Shown here: piece after piece, positions 43,493-52,232 of the stretch | Layout of the letters: every line of letters begins with the position of its first letter | How positions within the stretch are numbered: position 1 is the first letter of the stretch | DNA from: an uncultured Lachnospiraceae bacterium | Lineage (GTDB): Bacteria; Bacillota; Clostridia; Lachnospirales; Lachnospiraceae | Assembly (NCBI GenBank): GCA_910588815.1 | Contig: CAJUQY010000004.1 | Location: 43,606-107,605, forward strand | Direction of reading: 5' to 3' | Length of the DNA: 64,000 nucleotides | The notes under the pieces: generated by a model | What the model was told of the DNA's origin: nothing | Seen by the model: only the letters and a program-made list of their open reading frames with translations | Database searches by the model: none | Translations under genes and position numbers: made by a program

Positions 43493-44644
43493 TTACTTTT
43501 CAGCCAGTACGTTATAATTGATCAACGCATACACCTTTGCCGCTTCCCTGAGCTCGTCCAGAATCAGATATTCATCAGGCATGTGTGCCATCAGACCGGT
43601 GCCGGGCCCGTAAATGACCGTAGGAATGTGAGAAACATTGGTCATAAAATCCGCGTCATCATGCTGGGGAGTTCCGTAGAAGGGACAGTTTTTGCCGAGC
43701 ATCTCATGGGCCTTCACGACAGCCTGCACGATCTCCGCATCCTCGGAAACCTCAGACGGATTGCTGTCATAAGTCAGCTCCGCTTCTGCGTCAAAGGTCG
43801 GATCCTCTGCCTTTAATTTAGCGAGAATGTCGTTGATTTCCTGTAAGAACATGGCTCCTGTCTCACCGGGCACCGTAAATCTGGATACCTTCAGCTCGCA
43901 GCGGTCCGGAACCACACTGGAGCGCTCGCCGCCGCTTATGACACCGGGATTGATGGAGCCGGTCGCATATTTATGGATGCCCGGCTGGATCTTCTGGATC
44001 TCCTCATAAACCCGGCACATCTGGCCGATAGCGTTGACGCCTTTTTGGGGCGTCGCGCCATGAGCTCCCACTCCCATGGTCGTGATCTTTACCTCCAGCA
44101 TTCCTCCGCACACCAGGCAGCATTTCAGATCCACGTCCTCGCCGTTGACGCACATATCAGCCGTAAAACCGTCATTCAGCATCTTAAGGGTACCCTTGCG
44201 GCTTACATCCTGCACTTCCTCCTCCACTGGATACATGAGGGCGATCTCCCCCTCAAAGGGAATCCCGGAATCCACCAGTGCCTTTGCCGCAATAATCTGC
44301 GCCGCAATGCCGCCCTTACAGTCGGTAGATCCGCGCCCGTACATCTTTCCGTCAATGATCTTTGCACCAAAGGGATCCTTCGTCCATCCTTCTCCCACAG
44401 GAACCGTATCTAAATGATTGTTATATGCGATCCGCTTCCCAGGCTTTGCTCCCTTCACAAAGACCAGTACGTTTCCATGGCGGTCAATGGAGCTTTCAAA
44501 CCCCAGTTTTTTGCAATACTCACAGATAAATTCTGCATACGCCGCCTCGTCGCCGCTGACGCTTGGGATCTTAACCATCTTCGCCAGCAGATCGATCATT
44601 TCTTCTTCATAAGATTCTACAAGATCAAGTAATTTTTGATACAT
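43493..44644 (-). CDS. M20 family metallohydrolase
   Basis: Zinc-dependent amidohydrolase or peptidase of the M20/DapE/ArgE group (383 residues). Metal and catalytic residues: His77 and Asp79 (NNHLDTVP), Asp108 (GRGSTDCKGG), Glu141/Glu142 (YPVEEEVQ) and a C-terminal His in GLMAHMPDEY. The lid domain (about 180-290) has GAHGATPQKGVNA. The sequence resembles YgeY-type hydrolases. Just downstream of an Nramp-fold transporter, it probably splits an imported acylated amino acid, dipeptide or related amide; the substrate cannot be read directly. Confidence 0.88.
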   Translation of the reverse strand: MYQKLLDLVESYEEEMIDLLAKMVKIPSVSGDEAAYAEFICEYCKKLGFESSIDRHGNVLVFVKGAKPGKRIAYNNHLDTVPVGEGWTKDPFGAKIIDGKMYGRGSTDCKGGIAAQIIAAKALVDSGIPFEGEIALMYPVEEEVQDVSRKGTLKMLNDGFTADMCVNGEDVDLKCCLVCGGMLEVKITTMGVGAHGATPQKGVNAIGQMCRVYEEIQKIQPGIHKYATGSINPGVISGGERSSVVPDRCELKVSRFTVPGETGAMFLQEINDILAKLKAEDPTFDAEAELTYDSNPSEVSEDAEIVQAVVKAHEMLGKNCPFYGTPQHDDADFMTNVSHIPTVIYGPGTGLMAHMPDEYLILDELREAAKVYALINYNVLAEK

Positions 44645-44696
44645 TTTAACCTCCTTTTTCAGACAAAAACGTTTCAGCCGTTTCCTGCTTCGTCTC

Positions 44697-45944
44697 TCAG
44701 AACATTGCGATCAGGTTTTTAACCACGCTGTAGAGAGCATTCACCGCAAATACCAGAGTACACAAGGTTACGATCCCCATGATGACATTCTGTCGGGTAT
44801 TGTTGACAAACTCGCCGAGCAGCGATTTCTTGTTACAAAGGATCCAGCTGATGATACATACCATCGGAAGGGCAATACCGTTTAATGCCTGTGCCGCAAT
44901 GATCAGCTGCACCGGTGAAGAACCGAAGATCACGATCAGTATGATCGGTACGAGCACTACCAGACAGGTCACGATAATATTGTGTTTCGCCCTGGGGTCT
45001 TCATCCAGCTTGAAAGCCGGCGGGAACAACATGTTATGAATCGAGACCTGATAAAGCACGGAAGAAACCGCCGCCGCCCAGAGTCCTAGGGAAAAGAAGA
45101 TGCCGGCGAAACGTCCCAGAAGGGGAGTCAGCTGCATGGCCATATCCGCCGCGGAAGAAACCGTGATCCCCTGGGGATGAAGCAGCGTTCCCGCACATAC
45201 GATGATCGCTCCGGTGATCAGGAAGGTAACGACCATGTTCAGTCCCAGATCTGCCTTTGCCAGCTTAATATCAGTTCTTGGCTGGTTCGAATCCGGATAT
45301 TTTTTTCTTAAGAATCCGGAATATCCGAGCACCAGGTTCGGAGTCACCGTGGTAGCCAGCAGGGATACCGCCAAGATCGCATTACCGCCGGGAATCTTAA
45401 AAGAGAACCCTTCCGTAAGCATGTCCCCCACATTCGGGCCGGAGGTACATGCCGTCAGCACGAAAGCGAGCACCATCAGGATGATCAGCACCTGATTCAC
45501 ATTCTCAATGATCTTATAGCGGTTCAGAAGGACAATGACTAGGGCCAGAGCGGACATGACGACTGCCCAGAGCAAATAAGTAGTTCCCGGGAAGAAATAA
45601 GTCAGTGCCATGGAAGCGCCGCTTAAGTTTCCTGCCTGGAATGCGATACTTCCGACAAAAAGTACGATCCACAGGAATTTTGCGACTCCGGGATTGATAT
45701 GCTCTCTCACGCCGACCATCACCGATTCCTTACATCCAATGGAAATCCTCGTGGCTGGTTCCTGAAAGAAATATGCAATGACACAGGCGAGCAGCAAGAT
45801 CCACAGCGCCGTGTAGCCGTAGCTGGCGCCCTGGGTAGACGCCGTAGTCACGGTACCCGGACCAATGATCGCCGCTGACATGATCGCGCCCGGCCCCAGG
45901 GCCTTCGCATAATCCTTGAACGTTAGTTTCTTTCCATCATTCAT
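44697..45944 (-). CDS. Nramp-fold transporter lacking the canonical metal motif (paralogue 2)
   Basis: Paralogue of the protein at 38657 (415 residues, about 11 hydrophobic segments). Helix 1 reads IIGPGTVTTASTQGASYGY where metal carriers have DPGN; helix 6 again has LLHPQGITVSSAADM. I start at the ATG at 45944 (AAGGAGG upstream) instead of the frame's first codon at 45971. It heads a run with the M20 hydrolase, the DegT-like enzyme and the M29/NicX-like enzyme. A TTGTATACAA palindrome lies about 110 bases upstream, probably a GntR site. Substrate inferred to be an organic amino compound. Confidence 0.82.
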   Translation of the reverse strand: MNDGKKLTFKDYAKALGPGAIMSAAIIGPGTVTTASTQGASYGYTALWILLLACVIAYFFQEPATRISIGCKESVMVGVREHINPGVAKFLWIVLFVGSIAFQAGNLSGASMALTYFFPGTTYLLWAVVMSALALVIVLLNRYKIIENVNQVLIILMVLAFVLTACTSGPNVGDMLTEGFSFKIPGGNAILAVSLLATTVTPNLVLGYSGFLRKKYPDSNQPRTDIKLAKADLGLNMVVTFLITGAIIVCAGTLLHPQGITVSSAADMAMQLTPLLGRFAGIFFSLGLWAAAVSSVLYQVSIHNMLFPPAFKLDEDPRAKHNIIVTCLVVLVPIILIVIFGSSPVQLIIAAQALNGIALPMVCIISWILCNKKSLLGEFVNNTRQNVIMGIVTLCTLVFAVNALYSVVKNLIAMF

Positions 45945-46051
45945 ACTAACTTCCTCCTTGCATAATAACATATATCATATCCGCGCCGCAAACGCGGTAT
46001 GTATCCTCCGGTACGTTTCCGTCTCGCATTTTGTAATTTGTATATTGAAGA

Positions 46052-46061
46052 TTGTATACAA
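46052..46061. promoter_or_regulatory. GntR-type operator upstream of the transporter operon
   Basis: Perfect palindrome TTGTATACAA, with a nearby half-site TTGTATA at 46038-46044. The classical Bacillus gnt operator has the same core. The related TTGTCGACAA lies in the kor promoter at 54310-54319. A GntR/FCD gene is adjacent. Confidence 0.6.
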
Positions 46062-46073
46062 AATGTCTTTATA

Positions 46074-46125
46074 AAAAAACCATTAGTAAATCAATATACA
46101 TTATGCCCGACTGATTTGCTAATGG
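46074..46125 (-). terminator. Terminator after the GntR gene
   Basis: A 14-bp stem (one mismatch) pairing 46112-46125 with 46080-46093, followed on the minus strand by seven T residues. It separates gntR from the transporter operon; if transcription passes it, it would act as an attenuator. Confidence 0.85.
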
Positions 46126-46229
46126 CTCCTTTGCCATATATCCTTTATTTATAATCTTATACTTTTTATTCTATAATGAATACTTATCAATTGTCAAGTA
46201 TTTACAAAAAAAAATCGAGTTTTTTCGTT

Positions 46230-46910
46230 TCATTCTCTATAATTTACATAATTAGCTCCAACCAGCCGCTCCGAACCATTCTCCAAATGCTGCTTCACCG
46301 TCCGGTAGACCAGATCCCCCTCCCGCTTTTCCAGTGCCTGGACGATCTCCATATGCTCCCTTGTCGCCGCTTCCACAATACCGGCCTGTGTTTCCTCATT
46401 ATCATACTCTGCAGCCCAACGGATCCGTAGGGAATGCGCCTTCATATTCTCCAGCGTACTTTTCAGAAAACGGTTTTCCAGATAATCCACCAGCATCTGA
46501 TGAACCTCCAGATCTGAATTGACATACTGAGCCAGATCCTCCGGGTGGTCAAGCACCTTCAAAAGCTTCTTTTTTACCTCCTCGATCTTTTCCGCCGGAA
46601 TATGATCTGCCGAAAGCCTGGCCGCATAAGGCTCCAGAAGCGCCCGCATCTCCCAGATATAACGAATGTCCTCCTTCAGTACCTCCGAGACCAGCGCCCC
46701 CTTCCTCGGCACGATAGTCGTAAAACCGTCTCGCTCCAACATATTCAGTGCCTCGCGGATTGGCGCCCGGCTGATATTCATCTCGGCTGACAAATCCTCT
46801 TCCCTGAGCCTGTATCCCGGCTTCAGCTCCCCGTTTATGATCCTCTGCTTTAGATTATCATAAGCGAGTTTTTTTAAAGACGGATTTGAACCAAAATCTG
46901 TTCCTGGCAT
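46230..46910 (-). CDS. GntR/FCD family transcriptional regulator
   Basis: FadR-subfamily repressor of 226 residues from the ATG at 46910 (GGAGGGG upstream). The winged HTH (about 12-70) has LREEDLSAEMNISRAPIREALNMLERDGF. The helical FCD ligand domain (about 80-215) carries the usual acid-binding metal-site pattern (Asp/His residues in SDLEVHQMLVDY and further His near REHMEIV). Such proteins usually sense organic or amino acids. Its position inside the cluster and TTGTnnACAA palindromes at two cluster promoters make it the likely local regulator. Confidence 0.9.
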   Translation of the reverse strand: MPGTDFGSNPSLKKLAYDNLKQRIINGELKPGYRLREEDLSAEMNISRAPIREALNMLERDGFTTIVPRKGALVSEVLKEDIRYIWEMRALLEPYAARLSADHIPAEKIEEVKKKLLKVLDHPEDLAQYVNSDLEVHQMLVDYLENRFLKSTLENMKAHSLRIRWAAEYDNEETQAGIVEAATREHMEIVQALEKREGDLVYRTVKQHLENGSERLVGANYVNYRE

Positions 46911-47084
46911 TGTTCCCCTCCTCCTTGCAGGCAAATCCAGCTGTCTTCTGCCTGCTTTTTCTTAAAATATCTTATCACATCTTTTCTCAATCCGCTACTC
47001 ACTTTTGGCAAATTTCTCAATAAATCAATTCGAGTAAATAATCCCTAAAGCTGCTAAAAAATCAAGAAACTTCTTTTGTTTCTA

Positions 47085-47113
47085 TTGAATGACAGAGGCT
47101 TTCTTTGTATAAT
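47085..47113 (+). promoter_or_regulatory. Strong plus-strand sigma-A promoter of a short transcript
   Basis: -35 TTGAAT (47085-47090), 17-base spacer, perfect -10 TATAAT (47108-47113). It points away from gntR into a roughly 200-base unit with a 25-codon ORF and a terminator. Confidence 0.65.
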
Positions 47114-47174
47114 AGAAAATATAATAGGGAATAGATTCTGCCCTGTTTATTACAGTCAGATCTTAGGTGGTGTC

Positions 47175-47252
47175 ATGCCAGACGAAATGCTGACGGAAAC
47201 AGGGAAAAAGAAGCGGCTGAAAAAGCTGCTGAACATATCGCAGCCCTTCTGA
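47175..47252 (+). CDS. Small basic peptide of 25 residues (or small RNA)
   Basis: A short frame between a good promoter (47085-47113) and a strong terminator (47271-47314). ATG at 47175 follows TTAGGTGGTGTC; the product has an acidic start (MPDEMLTETG) and a basic amphipathic middle (KKKRLKKLL), ending ISQPF. No known family. The unit could instead be a non-coding RNA with the frame arising by chance. It lies between the gntR and aminotransferase genes and is read in the opposite direction to both. Confidence 0.4.
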   Translation: MPDEMLTETGKKKRLKKLLNISQPF

Positions 47253-47270
47253 ACAGGAGCCGGTAAGGAG

Positions 47271-47314
47271 ACCGCAGTCCGCATAAACCATGCGAACTGC
47301 GGCCTCTTTCTTTT
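47271..47314 (+). terminator. Terminator of the short plus-strand transcript
   Basis: Stem CCGCAGT-CGCAT with ATGCG-ACTGCGG (one unpaired base on each side) and loop AAACC, then CCTCTTTCTTTT on the plus strand. It may also stop the converging aminotransferase operon, though the minus-strand tail is poor. Confidence 0.75.
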
Positions 47315-47357
47315 ACGGCAGATGCCGTCTTTTGGAGCACTATGCGTTTTTTCTGTC

Positions 47358-48542
47358 CTACTGAAGCTTCTTAAGCGCCTTCTCAATCCGATCCATGCCC
47401 TCTGCGATCTTTTCCATGGAATTGGTATAAGCGATCCGCACACACTTCGGCGCATTGAAAGCGCCCCCGGGCACGATGGCCACATGGGCCTCTTCCAGAA
47501 TATAGCTGCTAAAGTCAAAGGAGTCCTTGATCTCCTTCTCTCCGTACTTCTTTCCAAAATATGCGCTCACGTCGGGGAGCAGATAGAACGCCCCGTCCAC
47601 GTTGGCGCAGGCAATGCCTTCCATGGCAGTCAGGCGGCCATAGGTATAGTCTTTCCTTTTGGCGTACTCTGCCACCATCGCTTTGATACTCTTATCATTG
47701 TGCTTTAACGCCTCCACGGAAGCCCACTGGACAAAGGTCGTGCCGTTGGAGGTGGTATGTCCCTGAATGGCGTTGATACCCGCGGCGATCTCTGCGGGCG
47801 CCGCCGTATAGCCGCACCTCCAGCCGGTCATGGCAAAGGCCTTGGACATGCCGTTGATGAGAATGGTATGGTTATAAGCTTCCTCGGAGAAGGAAGCCAC
47901 GCACTCGTGGACCTTTCCATTATAGATCAATTTCTCGTATACCTCATCCGAGATGATATAAAAGTCATGCTTCACGGCCAACTCCGCCAGCTTCTCCAGA
48001 CTTTCCCTGGTATAGACGGCCCCTGTCGGGTTGTTGGGCGTATTGATCATGACCGCCGCCGTTTTCGGCGTGATCGCTTTCTCGATGGCGGAAAGATCCA
48101 GTTGGAAATCCTCTTTGGTATCCACACATACCGGCACTCCGCCCACCAGCTTGACGATCTCCACATAGCTGACCCAGCCGGGCATGGGAATGATGACCTC
48201 GTCCCCCGCATTGACCACAGCCAGGACCGCGTTGTTTAGGGCCTGCTTGGCGCCTGTGGACACACAGATCTGAGACGGCGTATAGACAACTCCGTTGTCC
48301 TTCTTGAGCTTTTCACAGACAGCTTCCCTGAGCGCGGCGATACCGGGAACGTTGACATACCTCGTCTTTCCTTCATCCAGCGCCTTTTTGCACATGTCCC
48401 GGATATTCTCCGGCGTATCAAAATCCGGTTCCCCGGCATTCATACCGATGATATCTACACCGGCCGCCTTCATGTCGGCCACGACGCCCTCCAGCTCACA
48501 GGTGGCGGAAGGGGTAATATTCTGGGCAATCCTGCTTAACAT
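47358..48542 (-). CDS. Class I aminotransferase (aspartate aminotransferase type)
   Basis: PLP-dependent aminotransferase of fold type I, 394 residues. The PLP lysine is in NGMSKAFAMTGWRCGY (about 236), NTPNNPTGAV is at about 170, and the substrate-carboxylate Arg is near the end (CVRIAYTNS). The similarity suggests aspartate, glutamate or aromatic substrates. Last gene of the kor-suc-racemase run, 12 bases after the racemase. It would remove the amino group to give the 2-oxoacid for KorAB. Confidence 0.92.
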   Translation of the reverse strand: MLSRIAQNITPSATCELEGVVADMKAAGVDIIGMNAGEPDFDTPENIRDMCKKALDEGKTRYVNVPGIAALREAVCEKLKKDNGVVYTPSQICVSTGAKQALNNAVLAVVNAGDEVIIPMPGWVSYVEIVKLVGGVPVCVDTKEDFQLDLSAIEKAITPKTAAVMINTPNNPTGAVYTRESLEKLAELAVKHDFYIISDEVYEKLIYNGKVHECVASFSEEAYNHTILINGMSKAFAMTGWRCGYTAAPAEIAAGINAIQGHTTSNGTTFVQWASVEALKHNDKSIKAMVAEYAKRKDYTYGRLTAMEGIACANVDGAFYLLPDVSAYFGKKYGEKEIKDSFDFSSYILEEAHVAIVPGGAFNAPKCVRIAYTNSMEKIAEGMDRIEKALKKLQ

Positions 48543-48554
48543 AATATCCTCCTT

Positions 48555-49256
48555 TTACTCTCCCTTAACCTTCGCTCCGACGAACCGCACGGCGGCCGCC
48601 GCCAGCACAAGGGTGGGATCAATATTCGGCCTGTCGATCTTAAACAGGTCAAAGGCCACAGGAAGCTCCGTACAGCCCAGGATCAGCGTCTTCGCGCCTT
48701 TTTCGAAAAGCTCATCCATGGCCTCATAAAACCCGGTCAGCTCTATGGACAGGTTTCCGGCCTTTACCCCTTTATAGATCACGTCCATCACCGATTTCTG
48801 CTTATCCGGGGAGGGCATGCACATCTCAATGCCCATGGCGTCAAACACGTTCTTATAAACTCCCGACCGGCAGGTCCCGTCCGTGGCCAAAAGCCCGACC
48901 TTTTTTATTCCCCTTCTCTTGATCTCCTTTGCAGTCTCCTCAATCATATTGAGGAAGGGGGTATCCACAAAGGGGATAAGCCGGTCATAAAAATAATGGG
49001 CCGTGTTGCAGGGCATGATGAGCACGTCCGCCCCCATGCCCTGAAGCCTTACGGCGCTTTTTACCATTTCCGGAACCGGATCCTCTCCGCCGTTTAAAAT
49101 GGCGGCAGTCCGGTCCGGGATTTCCGTATTATTGTCAATGCAGACTCTGACATGCTCCTGGTCGCTTTTCGCGTCTGTAACCTCCACGATCTTGCGGAAC
49201 AGGTCACTGGTGGCCAGAGGCCCCATGCCGCCTACAATACCAATGGTCTTCTTCAT
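48555..49256 (-). CDS. Aspartate/glutamate racemase family protein
   Basis: Cofactor-independent racemase with the two-cysteine mechanism: Cys83 (MPCNTAH) and Cys195 (LGCTELP). The 233-residue product begins with the family GIVGGMGPLATSDLF. It should interconvert D and L forms of Asp, Glu or a related amino acid, allowing use of D-amino acids such as those from peptidoglycan. It lies between korD and the aminotransferase on the same strand, supporting a catabolic role over cell-wall synthesis. Confidence 0.9.
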   Translation of the reverse strand: MKKTIGIVGGMGPLATSDLFRKIVEVTDAKSDQEHVRVCIDNNTEIPDRTAAILNGGEDPVPEMVKSAVRLQGMGADVLIMPCNTAHYFYDRLIPFVDTPFLNMIEETAKEIKRRGIKKVGLLATDGTCRSGVYKNVFDAMGIEMCMPSPDKQKSVMDVIYKGVKAGNLSIELTGFYEAMDELFEKGAKTLILGCTELPVAFDLFKIDRPNIDPTLVLAAAAVRFVGAKVKGE

Positions 49257-49384
49257 GATGATACATTCCTCCCCGAAATCTGCTCTTCTGTCATTTTCCT
49301 TGGCGGCGGACCTCCTATCCGCCGCGTCAGCCAGTTCCCAGTATAACTGTTTTCCGGAAACTATTCAAGGAACTATTCGAGAAA

Positions 49385-49582
49385 CTATTCCACATGAATC
49401 ACAAAATCAGGACAGGAAGTCTCGCACTGGCCGCACTTCACGCAGTCCTCTTCCCTGGCCGCTTCCACGTAATTGTAGCCCTTTTTATTTACATGATTTG
49501 TAATTTCAAATACGTTTTTCGGACAGATGCTCATACAGATCTTGCAGCTCTTACAGAGCTCTTTGTCAATATATACTGCCAC
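49385..49582 (-). CDS. korD: 2-oxoacid:ferredoxin oxidoreductase delta subunit (2[4Fe-4S])
   Basis: Small ferredoxin-like electron-transfer subunit, 65 residues from the GTG at 49582 (AGAGGGA six bases upstream; a TTG at 49588 is too close to that site). Two cluster motifs are intact: CKSCKICMSICP and CVKCGQCETSCP. It passes electrons from the TPP enzyme KorAB to free ferredoxin. Placed after sucCD instead of next to korA, an order seen in other anaerobes. Confidence 0.9.
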   Translation of the reverse strand: MAVYIDKELCKSCKICMSICPKNVFEITNHVNKKGYNYVEAAREEDCVKCGQCETSCPDFVIHVE

Positions 49583-49659
49583 GATCAATCCCTCTCTTTC
49601 TGAGCCGGAGAGCCTGCAAAAGCCCTCCGGCGCCTTTTTTTCCGACCTTCTCCAAAGCC

Positions 49660-50526
49660 TTACAGAAGCGTCCGGATCGTCTCCACCATCTCCACCGGAT
49701 TCTTCACCACATGGACTCCCGCATCTTCAAGGGCCGCGATCTTGGTCTTCGCCGTGCCCACGTTTCCGCTGACAATGGCTCCCGCATGTCCCAGGCTCTT
49801 CCCCTGGGGGGCGTTCCGGCCTACGATCAAAGAAACCACCGGCTTTTTCACATGCTCCTTGATATATGCCGCAGCCTCTTCCTCAGAACCGCCGCCGATC
49901 TCGCCGAGAAGCACGATCACATCCGTTTCCGGATCTTCTTCGTAAAGGGCTACTGCATCTTTCTGGGTAAAGCCCCAGATGGGACCGCCGCCGATGGCGA
50001 CTACGCAGGACTGGCCGATTCCCGCATCCGTCAGAGTCTTTCCGATCTCATAGGAAAGGGCGCCGCTTTTTGACACCACGCCTACCCGCCCCTTTTGAAA
50101 GAAACGGACCGGATGGGCCCCCACCTTACAGACGCCGGGAGCGATGACTCCGGCGCAGCCGGGACCTACCAGAATGGTATTATGAGCCTTTGCATAAGCA
50201 ATGATCTCCACCACGTCATGAAGGGCGATCTCTTCCGTGGTCAGAACCAGCACCTTGATTCCGGCGTCAATGGCCTCGAAGCAGGAATCCTTGGCTCCGG
50301 CAGGCGGCACAAAGCAGATCACCGTATCAAAGTCATGTTCCGCCTTTGCCTCGGAAATATAATCATATACGGGAACGCCGTGGACTTCCTGGCCGCCTTT
50401 TCCCGGCGTCACGCCGGCCACAATATTGGTTCCCGCCTCCAGCATGACTTTCGTCTGCAGGAAACCGGATTTTCCCGTAATGGCCTGGACTAACACCCTG
50501 GAATCTTTGTTGATTAAGATTGACAT
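49660..50526 (-). CDS. sucD: Succinate-CoA ligase alpha subunit
   Basis: CoA-binding subunit of succinyl-CoA synthetase, 288 residues. The Rossmann start has TGKSGFLQTKVM, and the phospho-histidine lies in GKSLGHAGAIVSGN. VGPGCAGVIAPGVCKVGA is typical. It overlaps sucC by 13 bases. With KorABCD upstream it conserves energy: the acyl-CoA formed is split to the acid with ATP (or GTP) synthesis. Confidence 0.94.
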   Translation of the reverse strand: MSILINKDSRVLVQAITGKSGFLQTKVMLEAGTNIVAGVTPGKGGQEVHGVPVYDYISEAKAEHDFDTVICFVPPAGAKDSCFEAIDAGIKVLVLTTEEIALHDVVEIIAYAKAHNTILVGPGCAGVIAPGVCKVGAHPVRFFQKGRVGVVSKSGALSYEIGKTLTDAGIGQSCVVAIGGGPIWGFTQKDAVALYEEDPETDVIVLLGEIGGGSEEEAAAYIKEHVKKPVVSLIVGRNAPQGKSLGHAGAIVSGNVGTAKTKIAALEDAGVHVVKNPVEMVETIRTLL

Positions 50527-51653
50527 GTCCCCGCGCCTCCTTCCACCTGCCTCACAAATTCTTTCACCGTATCAGACAGGATATTATAAGTAGGCATTCC
50601 CGCCTCTTTCATGGTCTCAAGGCCCACTTCCTCCATGGTGCCGCACATTCTGGTGAAAATGGGAATCTTTACATCATGTTCCCTCACATATTTCGTAATA
50701 CCCAGGGCCATATTGTCCATACGGTTGAAACCGCCGATGAGCACAATGATCACGCCCTTTACCTCCGGATGTCCCGTAAGGGTCAGATCCATGGCCCGGT
50801 ACATCACTTCCTCCGTGGTCATGCCGCCCAGCTCGCAGAAGCTTGCCACATGGCCTCCCGCGTCATTCAAGAGATCCAGCGTCAGCATTCCTGTGCCTGC
50901 ACCGTCAGAAATCAGTCCCAGATCTCCGGAAAGAGGCACATAAGTAATGGTAGTCGCTTCTTTTTCCGGTTCCTTGTAAGCGTGGAGCTTTTCTCTGGCT
51001 TCCTCCAGCTCAGAAAGCTTCGCCTGCATATGGCGGGCATGGCCGTCAATGACAAACTTGGAATCCATGGCCACAAGCTTTCCGTCCACAAGACCCAGAG
51101 GATTGATCTCCACCAAAAGGGCTCCTGCCTTAAAAAACGCATCCTGTACTTTCTTCACCAGATCGAACAGGGCCTGTTTATCTTCCACCTGAAGCTTTTT
51201 CGCCAGATAGTTAAGCTGATAGCCTTTCAGTCCCGTAAAAGGGTCCAGTTCCACCTTCACGATCTCCTCCGGATTCTCTCTGGAGACCGTCTCAATATCC
51301 ATCCCGCCCATGCGGCTGGCAATGAGGGTGGGCTTTGACACGCCCTGCAGCGTAATAGAAAGATAAAGCTCCTTCTCTGCTTTCATCATCTGCTCGGCCA
51401 AAAGTCCGTGAACCTTGTGACCCTTAATCTCCATATTCAGAATGTCATGAGCATATTTCCGATAATCCGCCTCGTTTTCACAGATCTTGACGCCGCCCGC
51501 CTTGCCTCTGCCTCCGGTCATGACCTGAGCCTTTAACACAAAGGGAAATGCCATGGGCGCTGCTTCTCCTTCTGAGACGACCAGGCGGCTCTCCGGTACA
51601 GGAATGCCATATTCCCGCATCAAACCTTTGCCTTCATATTCAAATAAATTCAT
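50514..51653 (-). CDS. sucC: Succinate-CoA ligase [ADP-forming] beta subunit
   Basis: ATP-grasp subunit of succinyl-CoA synthetase, 379 residues. Recognisable parts are MNLFEYEGKGLMREYGIPVP, the nucleotide site KAQVMTGGRGKAGGVK (about 41-56), the metal ligands in LVEINPLGLV, and SDGAGTGMLTLDLL in the CoA-ligase half. Nine bases after korC. Confidence 0.94.
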   Translation of the reverse strand: MNLFEYEGKGLMREYGIPVPESRLVVSEGEAAPMAFPFVLKAQVMTGGRGKAGGVKICENEADYRKYAHDILNMEIKGHKVHGLLAEQMMKAEKELYLSITLQGVSKPTLIASRMGGMDIETVSRENPEEIVKVELDPFTGLKGYQLNYLAKKLQVEDKQALFDLVKKVQDAFFKAGALLVEINPLGLVDGKLVAMDSKFVIDGHARHMQAKLSELEEAREKLHAYKEPEKEATTITYVPLSGDLGLISDGAGTGMLTLDLLNDAGGHVASFCELGGMTTEEVMYRAMDLTLTGHPEVKGVIIVLIGGFNRMDNMALGITKYVREHDVKIPIFTRMCGTMEEVGLETMKEAGMPTYNILSDTVKEFVRQVEGGAGTCQS

Positions 51654-51662
51654 GGCCTCTCC

Positions 51663-52220
51663 TCACCTGTAATACAGATTGTGCTCTTTTGCGTAAGCTG
51701 CTCCCGCCTCCACCGCTTTAAAGTTGAGTTCCACAAACCGGGGATTTACATTGTCCTTTACCACGTCCAGCAGCTCCTGATGTCCGATCACTCCCAGCGC
51801 CTCGCTTAAAAAACCCAGCATCACCATGTTGGCCGCCATACGGTTTCCAAGGTCTACCGCGATCTGAGTGGCCGGAACCTGAAAGGTGTGCTCGATGGGA
51901 CGGGTCAGCTCCGTCACCAGGTCGGGATCGATCACCAGAACCCCGTCGTCCTCCAGGGTAGGGATATATTTCTCATAAGCTGTCTGGAACATGGCCACCA
52001 TCAGATTTTTCTTCTCCGCCACAGGAGAATTGATGGCTTTCTTATCAATAATCAGCTCCGCCTGGCACTGGCCGCCGCGGGCCTCCGAGCCGTAAGACTG
52101 AGTCTGCACCGCATACAGATTGCCCTTGGTTACGGCAGTCGTTCCTAAAATTACGGCAGACAAAATGATTCCCTGTCCGCCAAACCCACATAAGGTAACT
52201 CTCTGGGGATATGTAATCAT
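51663..52220 (-). CDS. korC: 2-oxoglutarate:ferredoxin oxidoreductase gamma subunit
   Basis: The 185-residue CoA-interaction subunit of the 2-oxoacid:ferredoxin oxidoreductase. GFGGQGIILSAVILG near the N-terminus and QTQSYGSEARGGQCQAELII at about 40 are family signatures. 12 bases after korB and 9 before sucC. Confidence 0.93.
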   Translation of the reverse strand: MITYPQRVTLCGFGGQGIILSAVILGTTAVTKGNLYAVQTQSYGSEARGGQCQAELIIDKKAINSPVAEKKNLMVAMFQTAYEKYIPTLEDDGVLVIDPDLVTELTRPIEHTFQVPATQIAVDLGNRMAANMVMLGFLSEALGVIGHQELLDVVKDNVNPRFVELNFKAVEAGAAYAKEHNLYYR

Positions 52221-52232
52221 CTCTTCTCCTCC

